Assembly: GCA_963780635.1 (NCBI GenBank)
Contig: CAWACW010000011.1
Span: 806,001-870,000 of the forward strand
DNA: 64,000 nucleotides
Reading direction: 5' to 3'
Source of the DNA: DATEPR01 sp963780635
GTDB taxonomy: Bacteria > Actinomycetota > Actinomycetes > Mycobacteriales > Pseudonocardiaceae
Shown here piece after piece: positions 50,712 to 59,264 of this stretch. The first letter of the stretch is position 1; each line of letters starts with the position of its first letter. The notes under the pieces are model-generated. The model did no database searches. It was not told the DNA's origin and saw only the letters and a program-made list of their open reading frames with translations. The translations under genes were made by a program, and so were the position numbers.

Positions 50712-51370
50712 TGGGCTGCCGAACCGAGGGCATGATCGCGGCGTTGACCGCTGCGGCGGACACCGTGGTGGCGCACCGGGACGAGCTGGTCGAGCTCGAC
50801 CGCGTGATCGGCGACGGTGACCACGGGGAGAACCTGCGACGCGGCTTCCAGACCTTCGTGGTCACGATGACCCGCGCCACGCCGGACACTCCGGGCGGAG
50901 TGGTCAAACTCCTGGCCACGACGTTGATCTCCACGGTCGGCGGCGCCGCCGGCCCGTTGTACGGCACGGCCTGCCTACGGGCTGCCACGTCGATCGGGAC
51001 TGCCGAGGAGCTGACGCCGGAAAGCACGGTGGCGGCGCTCAAGGCGGCCCTGGGCGGCGTGGTCGCGCGGGGCAAGGCCGAGGTCGGCGACAAGACGATG
51101 GTGGACGCGCTCACCCCCGCGGTGGACGCGGCCACGCAGGCGCTGGACGACGGGGCCGACATCGCGGGCGTGCTCGCGGCGGCGGCCGAGGCGGCCGAGA
51201 AGGGCGCCGAGGCCACCGTGCCACTGGTCGCCCACAAGGGTCGCGCGTCCTACCTGGGCGAGCGCAGCGCCGGTCACCTCGACCCGGGCGCCCGCTCGAC
51301 ATCGCTGCTGTTGCGGTCGTTCGCGGACTCGGCGGCCAAGGCCAGATCGGCCGCCGGGACGGGTTCGTGA
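50711..51370 (+). CDS. dhaL: Dihydroxyacetone kinase, ADP-binding DhaL subunit
   Basis: A 219-residue helical-barrel protein that keeps a tightly bound ADP/ATP. The Mg-nucleotide Asp/His site is IGDGDHGENLRRG (about 35-47); GGAAGPLYGTA is the phosphate loop. It shuttles phosphate from DhaM to the sugar on DhaK. It overlaps dhaK by 1 nt and dhaM by 4 nt, so subunits are made in step. Confidence 0.95.
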   Translation: MGCRTEGMIAALTAAADTVVAHRDELVELDRVIGDGDHGENLRRGFQTFVVTMTRATPDTPGGVVKLLATTLISTVGGAAGPLYGTACLRAATSIGTAEELTPESTVAALKAALGGVVARGKAEVGDKTMVDALTPAVDAATQALDDGADIAGVLAAAAEAAEKGAEATVPLVAHKGRASYLGERSAGHLDPGARSTSLLLRSFADSAAKARSAAGTGS

Positions 51371-52032
51371 CCGCGCTCGTCGGTCTCGTCGTCGTCTCGC
51401 ACAGCAAACGGCTGGCCGAGGGCGTCGTCGAACTGGCCGGTCAGATGGCGCCCGGCGTGCCGCTGGTGGCGGCCGGCGGGATGCCGGACGGTGGCCTGGG
51501 CACCGACTTCGGCGCGGTGACGAACGCGGTCACCGAGGCCGATCAGGGTGCCGGCGTGGTGCTGCTGTTCGACCTGGGCAGCGCGCAGATGACGGCCGAT
51601 CTCGTCGTGGAGGCCATGGACGACCCGTCGCGGGCCGTGGTCGCGGAGGCACCGCTGGTCGAGGGTGCCGTCGCGGCCGCGGTCGCCGCCGCGGGTGGTG
51701 CCGACCTGGCCACGGTGGCGGCGGTGGCAGCGGGTGGCGAACCCGCGTCGGCGCCCGCCGAAGTGGCCACCGTGACCACCGAGGTCGAGCTGACCAACGA
51801 GATCGGCCTGCACGCGCGGCCCGCCGCCGTGCTCGCACGGTCGTTGACCGGCCTCGTGGCGGATGTGACGGTTCGCTTGGGGGACAAGCAATCCGACGCC
51901 CGTAGCGTGCTCGGTCTGCTGGGGCTGGCCGCGCGCAAGGGGGACCGGCTGGTGGTGTCGGCGAGCGGCGAGCAGGCCCAGGAAGCGGTCGACCGTATCG
52001 AGCGACTGGTGGCCGACGGCTTCGGCGAGTAG
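51367..52032 (+). CDS. dhaM: Dihydroxyacetone kinase phosphotransfer subunit DhaM (EIIA-HPr)
   Basis: A 221-residue two-domain phosphocarrier. The N-terminal EIIA-mannose-like domain has its His in VVVSHSKR (about His12) and LLFDLGSAQM; the C-terminal HPr-like domain has His149 in GLHARPAA. The EI domain found in E. coli DhaM is absent, so general PTS EI (not in this window) must supply phosphate from PEP. GTG 51367 overlaps dhaL. Confidence 0.94.
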   Translation: MTALVGLVVVSHSKRLAEGVVELAGQMAPGVPLVAAGGMPDGGLGTDFGAVTNAVTEADQGAGVVLLFDLGSAQMTADLVVEAMDDPSRAVVAEAPLVEGAVAAAVAAAGGADLATVAAVAAGGEPASAPAEVATVTTEVELTNEIGLHARPAAVLARSLTGLVADVTVRLGDKQSDARSVLGLLGLAARKGDRLVVSASGEQAQEAVDRIERLVADGFGE

Positions 52033-52145
52033 ACCCCGTCGTCGACCGTCGGGAACATGAGCGAGAATCACCTCACCGATCGGGTGAAGACGTGTTCCTG
52101 ACCGGGTTTCCGACGTCGGGTCCGTTGGTGTGGGGGTGGGCCGGG

Positions 52146-53168
52146 ATGATCCGGTTGGCTGCGTTGGGCAGGCTGTTGGGCGCCGTAACCGCGGTGCTGC
52201 TGCTCGCCGGTTGTGCCAGCACGGTACGGGGGACGGCGGTCGCCGACCCGGCTGCGGTCCGAGCGGCCGACACACCGCTCACCGTGCGGTCGGTCTTCGG
52301 GGACGCCAGCACGCTCGACCCGTGCAGCGTCGTGGACACCAACGCGGCGCAGAACGTCCGCGAAGCGCAGCCCGACTCGGAGCCCGACGCACTGGACGAC
52401 TGTGCCGTCGACGTGACGGAGAACGACGGCACCAGGGCATATGTGCTGGTCGGCCCACTGGAGAGCAACCGCGACCGGATCCCGGAGCAGGTGCGGACCG
52501 TCGCGAAGCTGCCCAGGGGGCTCGTGGTGCAGCAGGCCACGAACCACGACGGTTTCTGCGATGCGTACGTGACGTTCGCCGACGGCGACACCCTGCTGAT
52601 CGACGCGAACCCGTACGGATCGGACGACCAGAGCGGCAACCTGTGTCCGGCGGCGGTGTCGCTGGCGCAGAACGCCGCGACGCGGATCACCGCGGGCACG
52701 ATCAAGCACCGGACGTACCCGCAGGGCTCGGTCGGCCCGTCCGACCCGTGCGCGATGGTGCCGTCGGACGCGCTCGCCAGCGCCGGTATCGCCGACCCGG
52801 ATCCGTTGGAGTATCCGGAGAAGCACGAGTGCGCTTGGGTGTCCAAGACCAACGAGGACGCACCGGAGGTGGACCTGCTCTTCGCGGCGGGCCAGCCTGC
52901 GGCTGTCAACGATCCGAAGACCGACTCGACGACGACCGTCGCGGGCAGGCAGACGATCGTCAGCATGCTGGCACAGAGCGGCACCGTCGGCTGCTTCCTG
53001 TCCGCCAACTTGAATCCCTACACGGCGGCCGACTACCAGGGCAGCTTCGTGGAGATCGCGCAGTTGGTGATCAAGAACGACAACGGCAGCACGCCCGCCG
53101 AGGCCTGCACGGCGGGCAAGACGGTCGCCGCGGCCCTGTGGCCGAAGCTGCCTGCCGCGCAGCACTGA
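52146..53168 (+). CDS. DUF3558-like lipoprotein
   Basis: A 340-residue exported lipoprotein: signal peptide with lipobox LLLAGC (Cys23). The mature part has two similar halves, each with the LDPCSVVD/SDPCAMVP start and paired Cys (DDCAVDV, GFCDAYV; HECAWVS, GCFLSAN), as in actinobacterial DUF3558 proteins. Function unknown; many are surface or secretion-linked. ATG 52146 is chosen for the signal peptide; 18 in-frame codons upstream do not fit one. Followed by a 41-bp tandem array. Confidence 0.78.
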   Translation: MIRLAALGRLLGAVTAVLLLAGCASTVRGTAVADPAAVRAADTPLTVRSVFGDASTLDPCSVVDTNAAQNVREAQPDSEPDALDDCAVDVTENDGTRAYVLVGPLESNRDRIPEQVRTVAKLPRGLVVQQATNHDGFCDAYVTFADGDTLLIDANPYGSDDQSGNLCPAAVSLAQNAATRITAGTIKHRTYPQGSVGPSDPCAMVPSDALASAGIADPDPLEYPEKHECAWVSKTNEDAPEVDLLFAAGQPAAVNDPKTDSTTTVAGRQTIVSMLAQSGTVGCFLSANLNPYTAADYQGSFVEIAQLVIKNDNGSTPAEACTAGKTVAAALWPKLPAAQH

Positions 53169-53243
53169 GGATCCCTTTCGGCGCACCAGCCGCCGCTCCG
53201 TGGCGACGATGAAGCGCGCGCTCCGCCCTGCGCCTCGGCCTTG

Positions 53244-53530
53244 GCCGAGTTGGGAGGCGGGCGTGATGTGCGGTCGTCCGCCGGGCCGAGTTGGTAGGCG
53301 GGCGTGATGTGCGGTCGTCCGCCGGGCCGAGTTGGTAGGCGGGCGTGATGTGCGGTCGTCCGCCGGGCCGAGTTGGTAGGCGGGCGTGATGTGCGGTCGT
53401 CCGCCGGGCCGAGTTGGTAGGCGGGCGTGATGTGCGGTCGTCCGCCGGGCCGAGTTGGTAGGCGGGCGTGATGTGCGGTCGTCCGCCGGGCCGAGTTGGT
53501 AGGCGGGCGTGATGTCCAGTCGTCCGCCGG
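53244..53530. repeat. 41-bp tandem array, seven copies
   Basis: Units starting gccgagttggtaggcggg recur at 53244, 53285, 53326, 53367, 53408, 53449 and 53490, exactly 41 bp apart, with an eighth truncated start at 53531. The inner copies are virtually identical; the first and last differ slightly. The period is not a multiple of three, yet the minus-strand frame stays open through it. There are no unique spacers, so it is not a CRISPR. Confidence 0.95.
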
Positions 53531-53959
53531 GCCGAGTTCCGTTATCCAGCAACAGGCCGGACTTTCGCCGAACTCACAGCGCTCATGCTCGCGCTCGCCT
53601 CGCCCTGCCGATGATTGGTCGAACCATCCGATGCGTGGCCGGGTCGGCGAGCAGGCCGAGCCTGACTGACTGCTCGCTTGTAGCGCCGAAGTCGTGCAGC
53701 GGTCGCTGTCGGCCTCGCGCCAGGTTGATCCGCAGCGCCGTCGGGTGGGCCGGGCGAACCTGCCTGCGGCAGCGCACCGCAACTACTCGCCGTCGCTGTT
53801 CTGGCTTGCGTTCACCTGATCGGTTGGTCTCGCGGGGGATCAGTCGCACTGGCTCGATCCGGAGACGAAGCTCACCCTGCACGATCGCCCTCACATGGCA
53901 CTATCTCGACACAAGTTACCGGCGCGTAGCGTCGTTGTCGTCTTGTCGGAGGTAGTGCC
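53531..53959. other. Intergenic stretch, no supported gene
   Basis: The 430 bp between the 41-bp array and the hydroxyacyl-CoA dehydrogenase show no gene I can support. A minus-strand frame at 53583-53894 (103 aa, very Arg-rich, GTG start) is probably chance. The dehydrogenase promoter should lie near the end; GGAGG precedes its ATG. Confidence 0.5.
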
Positions 53960-55747
53960 ATGGCGCGCGATTTCTCCACGATCGGGATCATCGGACTGGG
54001 CACGATGGGTGCGGGCATCGCCGAGGTGGTCGCCCGCACCGGCCGCACGGTGGTCGCCGTCGAACTGGACGACCTCGCCGTCGAGCGCGGCCGCGGCCAC
54101 CTCGACCACTCGACCGAGCGGGCCGTCGCAGGCGGCAAGCTGACCGAGGCCGAGCGCACCGAGCTGCTCGGCCGGATCGGTTGTCACACCCGGCTGGCCG
54201 CGCTGGCCGACTGCGACCTCGTCATCGAGGCGATCCCGGAGAACCTCGCCGCGAAGTCGGAGGTCTTCGCCGAGGTCGACCGGATCGTCGGTCCGGACGT
54301 GATCATCGCGTCGAATACGTCGTCCTTGTCCGTCACCGAGATCGGCGTGCAGACCGGGCGCCCCGGCAAGGTCGTCGGCCTGCACTTCTTCAACCCCGCG
54401 CCGATTCTGACGCTGGTCGAGGTCGTCCGCACCGTCGTCACCGAGCCGGACGTGATCACCGACGCGGTCGCGTTCGTGCGATCGCTGGGCAAGGAACCCG
54501 TGGTCATCGGCGACCGGGCCGGCTTCATCGCGAACGCGCTGCTGTTCGGCTACCTCAACCACGCCGTGCGGATGTACGAGCAGCGCTACGCCACCCGCGA
54601 GGACCTGGACGCGGCGATGCGCTACGGCTGCGGCTACCCGATGGGGCCGCTGCAACTGCTCGACCTGATCGGGCTGGACACGGCCTACGAAATCCTCGAC
54701 TCGATGTACCACCAATCGCGCAACCGGCTGCACGCCCCGGCGCCACTGCTCAAGCAGATGATCACCGCAGGACTGCTCGGCAGGAAGACCGGCCGTGGTT
54801 TCTACACCTACGACGTCCCGGATTCGCCGACGCTGGTCCCGGACGCGCACGAGGTGGCCGCGCCGACGACCGGCGACGAGAGTCCGGCGGGCAGGGACGT
54901 GCGCCGGGTCGGCGTGATCGGCACCGGCACGATGGCCACCGGCATCACGGAGGTGTTCGCCCGCAGCGGGTTCGACGTGGTGTTGCGAGCGCGCACGGCC
55001 GACAAGGCGCAGGCGGCGATCGCCAAGGTCAAGGCTTCGCTGGACAAGGCGGTCGTACGCGGCCGACTGTCCGAACAGGACCGTGACGGAGCGCTGGCCA
55101 GGATCTCACCGGTGGTGGAGTTCGACGCGCTGGCCGACTGCGATCTGGTGGTCGAGGCGGTCGCCGAGGACCTCGCGGTGAAGACGGCGGTGTTCGGCGC
55201 GTTGGATGAGGTCTGCAAGCCGGGAGCGGTGCTGGCCACCACGACGTCGTCGCTTCCCGTGATCGAATGCGCGGCCGCGACCAGCCGGCCGGGCGACGTG
55301 GTGGGCCTGCACTTCTTCAATCCCGCGTCCGTGATGAAGCTCGTCGAGGTCGTCGCCACGATCGCCACCGCACCCGAGGTCGTCGCCACCGCGCACGCGG
55401 TGTGCAAGCGTGTGCGCAAACACCCGGTGGACTGCGGCGACCGGGCCGGGTTCATCGTCAACGCGCTGCTGTTCCCGTACCTGAACGACGCGGTGAAGAT
55501 GCTGGAGGCGCACTACGCGGAGGCCGACGACATCGACACGGCGATGAAGGTCGGCTGCGGGTTGCCGATGGGGCCGTTCGCGCTGCTGGACGTGGTCGGC
55601 TTGGACGTGTCGCTGGCGATCGAGCGCACCCTCTACAACGAGTTCCGCGAGGCGGGCTTCGCGCCTGCGCCGTTGCTGGAGCACCTGGTCACGGCGGGCA
55701 GACTCGGACGCAAGACGGGCAAGGGGTTCGGTGACTACACGGGCTGA
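53960..55747 (+). CDS. Tandem-duplicated 3-hydroxyacyl-CoA dehydrogenase
   Basis: A 595-residue protein made of two complete ~290-residue dehydrogenase modules. Each has a Rossmann GxGTMxxG (GLGTMGAG near residue 12; GTGTMATG near 322), a TSSL serine region (SNTSSLSV / TTTSSLPV), the catalytic His in GLHFFNPA, Glu in LVEVV, Asn in NALLF, and GRKTGxGF at its end. Both modules thus look catalytically competent, unlike many fused enzymes. It would oxidise (S)-3-hydroxybutyryl-CoA or similar with NAD+. It may work with the thiolase at 61.3 kb. Overlaps the convergent methyltransferase by 13 bp. Confidence 0.9.
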   Translation: MARDFSTIGIIGLGTMGAGIAEVVARTGRTVVAVELDDLAVERGRGHLDHSTERAVAGGKLTEAERTELLGRIGCHTRLAALADCDLVIEAIPENLAAKSEVFAEVDRIVGPDVIIASNTSSLSVTEIGVQTGRPGKVVGLHFFNPAPILTLVEVVRTVVTEPDVITDAVAFVRSLGKEPVVIGDRAGFIANALLFGYLNHAVRMYEQRYATREDLDAAMRYGCGYPMGPLQLLDLIGLDTAYEILDSMYHQSRNRLHAPAPLLKQMITAGLLGRKTGRGFYTYDVPDSPTLVPDAHEVAAPTTGDESPAGRDVRRVGVIGTGTMATGITEVFARSGFDVVLRARTADKAQAAIAKVKASLDKAVVRGRLSEQDRDGALARISPVVEFDALADCDLVVEAVAEDLAVKTAVFGALDEVCKPGAVLATTTSSLPVIECAAATSRPGDVVGLHFFNPASVMKLVEVVATIATAPEVVATAHAVCKRVRKHPVDCGDRAGFIVNALLFPYLNDAVKMLEAHYAEADDIDTAMKVGCGLPMGPFALLDVVGLDVSLAIERTLYNEFREAGFAPAPLLEHLVTAGRLGRKTGKGFGDYTG

Positions 55748-56304
55748 GGCTTGGCCGCCCAGAAGCGGAGGATCCGCTTGGGCTCGTGCTCGACGCGGAT
55801 GTCGGTGAACCCGGCCTTCGCGAGGCGTTCGGCCAGGGTGTCGGCGTGCACGACGGTCATCGTGTCGCCGAGATGCAGGAACCGGAAGCGCAGGCTCAGC
55901 TGGCTGTCCGAACCGGCGAACGTGCCGCCGGGCGCGAGCACGCGGTTGGCCTCGGCGAACAGGTCGTCCTGCATCGCGGTGGACGGCACGTGGTGCAACA
56001 TCGTGAAGCACACGACACCGCTGAAACCGTTGTCCGCGAACGGCATCGCCGCTCCGCTGCCCGGCACGACCCGCACCGAGCCGCCGAGTTCGCCTGCCAG
56101 CGTGGCCGCGCGGTCGGTGTCGACCTCGATCGCGGTCAGGCTCGCGTAGCGCCGCGCGAGGATCTTCGTCGTGGCGCCGTAGCCGGGCCCGATCTCGAGC
56201 ACGTTGTCGCCGAGGTCGGCCTGGTCGAGAACGAGCGGCAGCCGGGTGGCGACGGTCGCGGCCCATTCCGGTGACGCGCACAGCCTGCGGTGCTTCCGAT
56301 TCAT
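55735..56304 (-). CDS. Class I SAM-dependent methyltransferase
   Basis: A 189-residue UbiE/Methyltransf_11-like enzyme. Motif I is VLEIGPGYGATTKIL (about 35-49), followed by the acidic TAIEVDTD, then the post-motif FSGVVCFTMLHHV and ANRVLAPGG. ATG 56304 (MNRKHRRLCASPEW) is chosen; the longer frame upstream crosses a repeat. The substrate is unknown. Its stop overlaps the end of the hydroxyacyl-CoA dehydrogenase gene. Confidence 0.85.
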   Translation of the reverse strand: MNRKHRRLCASPEWAATVATRLPLVLDQADLGDNVLEIGPGYGATTKILARRYASLTAIEVDTDRAATLAGELGGSVRVVPGSGAAMPFADNGFSGVVCFTMLHHVPSTAMQDDLFAEANRVLAPGGTFAGSDSQLSLRFRFLHLGDTMTVVHADTLAERLAKAGFTDIRVEHEPKRILRFWAAKPQPV

Positions 56305-56425
56305 CGGCACCTGTCCGAACCTAGGGGAAACCGGGCCGCCACCCAAGATCTTTCGCCAACGCGCGTGCCTTTCACTCGCCCCGGGGCCCACTTCGGCGTC
56401 GCTCGCGGCAGCTCGATCAGTCGCC

Positions 56426-56517
56426 GCCGATTGCGCTGGGCGCGGTCTCGACACGGCTGACGTCCAGTTCGTCGCGGATTGCGGTGGGCGCGGTCTCGAC
56501 ACGGCTGACGTCCAGAC
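56426..56517. repeat. 48-bp direct repeat, two copies
   Basis: cgcggtctcgacacggctga appears at 56441 and 56489, and flanking bases also match, giving two ~46-bp copies spaced 48 bp apart. They lie in the 242-bp space between the methyltransferase start and the zinc-ribbon gene, both on the minus strand. Confidence 0.85.
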
Positions 56518-56546
56518 CGTGGCACGGCGCTCGTCGGGCTGCCCCG

Positions 56547-56849
56547 TTACCAGCGGCGGGACGTGGGGCCGCGCCTGCCTCGCGCGTTCCAGCAGCCGGT
56601 GTGCCAGTGGCGGCGGTCGGCGACCGAGCCGTGTTCCTCGGCGGGCCAGGCGACGACGTGTGGTGTGCCGGGCTGGATCTCGTGGTCGCAGCCGGGGCAG
56701 CGGTAGACCTTGGTGGCGGAGGTCGCCGGGACGTGCCTGACCAGCCAGTCGCCATCCGAGCCGGACTCCGCCTTCGCCCAGCCGAACCCGGTGGACAACG
56801 GCCGCTCCGATTGCTCGCGTGTGCGACGGGGGCGGTTGTGGCGAGGCAC
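56547..56849 (-). CDS. Conserved actinobacterial zinc-ribbon-like protein
   Basis: A 100-residue protein with CPGCDHEI, then HVVAWP, and HWHTGCWNARGRRG, a Cys2-His-Cys arrangement typical of a small zinc finger (related to the 'ATP/GTP-binding protein' family annotated next to fmdB-like genes). The N-terminal 25 residues are basic and the C-terminus ends PTSRRW. Function unknown. Divergent from the FmdB-type gene with 56 bp between. Confidence 0.75.
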   Translation of the reverse strand: MPRHNRPRRTREQSERPLSTGFGWAKAESGSDGDWLVRHVPATSATKVYRCPGCDHEIQPGTPHVVAWPAEEHGSVADRRHWHTGCWNARGRRGPTSRRW

Positions 56850-56893
56850 GATTCGACGGTAACCGACCTCGCTCCGACGGCGCCGCGCAGTGC

Positions 56894-56899
56894 GACAAT
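56894..56899 (+). promoter_or_regulatory. -10 box (GACAAT), leaderless start of the FmdB-type gene
   Basis: GACAAT ends 6 nt before ATG 56906 with no ribosome site between. Confidence 0.45.
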
Positions 56900-56905
56900 G
56901 TACGC

Positions 56906-57130
56906 ATGCCGACCTACGCCTACCGGTGCCGCGAGTGCGCCGACCAGTTCGAGGTGAACAGGCCGATGAGCGAGTCGTCGGCGCCCACGGCCTGCCCCGA
57001 CGGTCACCACGACACGGTCAAACTGCTGACCACGATCGCCGTCACCGGCAGAGCAGGCGCCAGCCCCGCCCCCGTCGGTGGTGGTGGCGGAGGCGGCTGC
57101 TGCGGCGGAGCCTGTGGCTGCGGCGGCTGA
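56906..57130 (+). CDS. FmdB-family zinc-ribbon protein
   Basis: A 74-residue protein starting MPTYAYRCRECADQFEV, the FmdB/CxxC_CxxC_SSSS pattern; CPDGHHDTVKLL carries the second metal half-site (one Cys replaced by His-rich GHH). The C-terminus is a Gly/Cys tail (GGGGCCGGACGCGG), a feature of actinobacterial members. Probable regulator or metal-binding protein; function not established. Leaderless promoter likely. Confidence 0.85.
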   Translation: MPTYAYRCRECADQFEVNRPMSESSAPTACPDGHHDTVKLLTTIAVTGRAGASPAPVGGGGGGGCCGGACGCGG

Positions 57131-57240
57131 CCCGCCACTTCACTCCCGGCTGGCCGCTTGACCAGCCCGAACGTGGGACCGCGCTGCGGCCAGCATTCGG
57201 CCACCGCGCCGACCACCAGCCCGCGCCTTATGCCCCGACC

Positions 57241-57336
57241 TGCTGCGATGCTGACCTGCTGCGATGCTGACCTGCTGCGATGCTGACCTGCTGCGATGCT
57301 GACCTGCTGCGATGCTGACCTGCCGCGATGCTGACC
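57241..57336. repeat. 16-bp tandem array, six copies
   Basis: tgctgcgatgctgacc repeats at 57241, 57257, 57273, 57289, 57305 and, with one change, 57321. It lies between the convergent FmdB-type and DivIVA-like genes. No other gene is seen in 57131-57686. Confidence 0.95.
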
Positions 57337-57479
57337 TGCCGTGCCCCATACCGCAGCCAGGCAAGCGGCCAGGCCGCACTGGCGGCCGCCTGGCCGCTCC
57401 CACCTGGCCGCTCCCACCTGTGCCTACGTCAGCCCGCGTGCTCGGGCAGCACCGTGCCCCCAGGCGAGCTGATCGAAGC

Positions 57480-57507
57480 CCCAGTGCCCAGTGCCCAGTG
57501 CCCAGTG
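57480..57507. repeat. 7-bp microsatellite (cccagtg)x4
   Basis: Four perfect copies in the same convergent intergenic space, likely prone to slippage. Confidence 0.9.
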
Positions 57508-57686
57508 CTGACGAGTTGATCTGTACTGCCCTCACCGGCCTCCCAACACCCCTCACCAGCCTGCCCAGCACACAGCCCGGCGGTGCTGCGTTCCAGCCAG
57601 CTCCCTGATGCCGACTGGATCACTATAGCTGAGCCCGCGCGACTCAAGGGCGCGTTCCTGCCAGGTAGCCCCGATCGAGTGATCGA

Positions 57687-59206
57687 CTAACGCTTGGCGC
57701 TCGGCTCCCGGCGGACGGTCTGACCTGGGCGGTTGGGCGTTGTCGGCTGCGCCGCCGGTCGCTGCACCGCGGTCCCGCCACCCTGCGGACCGTTCCTGGC
57801 CTGACCCTGAACCTGCCCCTGACCCTGCTGGCAGCCGGCTTGGCCTGACCCTGAACCTGTCCCTGCTGGGCAGCCGGCTTGGCCTGACCCTGCTGGCCGT
57901 TCTTGGGCGGCGCGACCGGCGGATTCCGCCTGGTCGGCGCATTCGCGATGGCCTGGGTCGTGGTCGACTGCGCCCGGTGATCAGGCGAGGGCGCTGGCTC
58001 GTCGGCGCGCGGTGCCGGGTCGGTCGGCGGCCACTGGCCGGACACGGGCCGGGACTGGGTCTTCGCGGGCGGGCCGACCGTGTCCTCCTCGTCCGGCAGC
58101 GGGTCCAGCGCGGGAGTGGCGCTGGCCATCAGTGCGTGGGCCGCGCGCAGTTGGTCGGCGAGCTGGGTGCGCAGCGTCCGCAGGGACTCCACTCGGCCGG
58201 CGGCCAGGGTGATCCTGCGGTTGGCCTCGTCGGTGGCCTCGCGGACCCGGCGGTTGGCCTCCTCGACGGAGTCCTGCAGCCGGGCCTGGGCCTCGGTGAC
58301 CGCGTCGTGCCTGCGGCGGTTGGCTTCTTCGGTCGACTCGCGCAGCCTGCGCTCCGCCTCGATCTTGCTGGCCCGCTGCTCCTCGGCCACCATCGTGCGC
58401 AGGCGGGACGCCTCTTCGCTGGCCTCGCGCACGCGCCGCTCGGCCTCCGCCTTCGACTCGCGCAGCCGCCGCTCGGCCTCGGTCTTGCTGACGCGCTGCT
58501 CCTCGGCGACGGTGGCGCGGAGGTGCGCGGCCTCATCGGTCGCCTCGCGGACGCGCCGCTCCGCCTCGGACTTGCTGGTCGCTTCCTGCTCGGCCAGTGC
58601 CTTCATCGACTCCGTCCGTCGCGAGGCCATCGCGATCTCGAAGTCGTCCTCGATCTGGGTCCTGCGGGCCTGGGCTTCCTCGTCGGCCCTGGTGCGCTCG
58701 TCCTCCGCCGCCTTGGCCTTCGCGGCGAGCTCCGCGTTGGCCTTCTCCATCAGCTCGTGGTGTTCGGTCTCCAGCTCGACGCGTCTGCCGTCGACCTCCG
58801 CGATGAGCTTCTCGTACCGGTTGCGCAGCGCGGCACCGTCGGCCTCCGACCGGGCGCGGATCTGCACGGCGTCGGCCTCGGCCCGCGCCTTGGTGTCGCT
58901 GGATTCCTCCTGCGCCAGTTTCAGCATCCGCTGCAACCGCTCGGACAAACCCTCCAAGGTCGTCGGCGGCAGCGAAAGCCGGTCGACCTGGCCGCGCAGC
59001 TGTTCGATCTGTGAGCGAGCATGTTCCATCTGCCTGGCCAGATCGCCGACCTGGGACACGGCCGCGTCCCGGTCGGCAGCGATCAGCCGCAGATCGCTGT
59101 CCAGCCGCTCCAGATGCTCCTCGACCTGGTTTCTGCTGTATCCGCGCTTGACGATGTCGAAGCCCGCACCCAGCGGAACGAGGTCGCGCTCGCTACCAAG
59201 ACCCAT
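57687..59206 (-). CDS. DivIVA-like coiled-coil protein with Gln/Gly-rich tail (apparent frameshift near 57830)
   Basis: A ~506-residue protein. The N-terminal DivIVA-like motif (FDIVKRGYSRNQVEEHLERL, about residues 16-35) is followed by ~330 residues of coiled coil rich in EAERRVREATDEA-type heptads, as in polar-growth scaffolds (DivIVA, Scy, FilP). The tail repeats QGQAKPAAQQGQ. Near 57830 one G (minus-strand C) appears missing compared with the neighbouring copy (GCTGCCAGCAG versus GCTGCCCAGCAG); restoring it gives QQGQGQVQGQARNGPQ... ending PSAKR with stop at 57687. Uncorrected, the frame runs to 57644. ATG 59206 follows a -10 box by 7 nt. Confidence 0.82.
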
Positions 59207-59213
59207 GTCGTTC

Positions 59214-59219
59214 ACGCTA
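59214..59219 (-). promoter_or_regulatory. -10 box (TAGCGT), leaderless start of the DivIVA-like gene
   Basis: On the minus strand TAGCGT ends 7 nt before ATG 59206, with no ribosome site between; this supports that ATG over upstream frames. Confidence 0.5.
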
Positions 59220-59264
59220 CCCGGCAGGGTGACCTTCGCGCGCGACGCATTGGAGATGCCGTCC

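Noticed and set aside
53244..53540. CRISPR array
   Set aside because: Direct repeats are contiguous with no unique spacers, and no cas genes are present. The same holds for the 84-, 78- and 16-bp arrays.
52068..53552. 494-aa minus-strand frame through the 41-bp array and the lipoprotein gene
   Set aside because: The 41-bp unit is stop-free in all three minus frames, and the remainder is the shadow of a well-supported gene on the other strand.
53583..53894. 103-aa Arg-rich minus-strand ORF
   Set aside because: No family features, composition unlike the neighbours and no ribosome site; kept only as a note in the intergenic entry.
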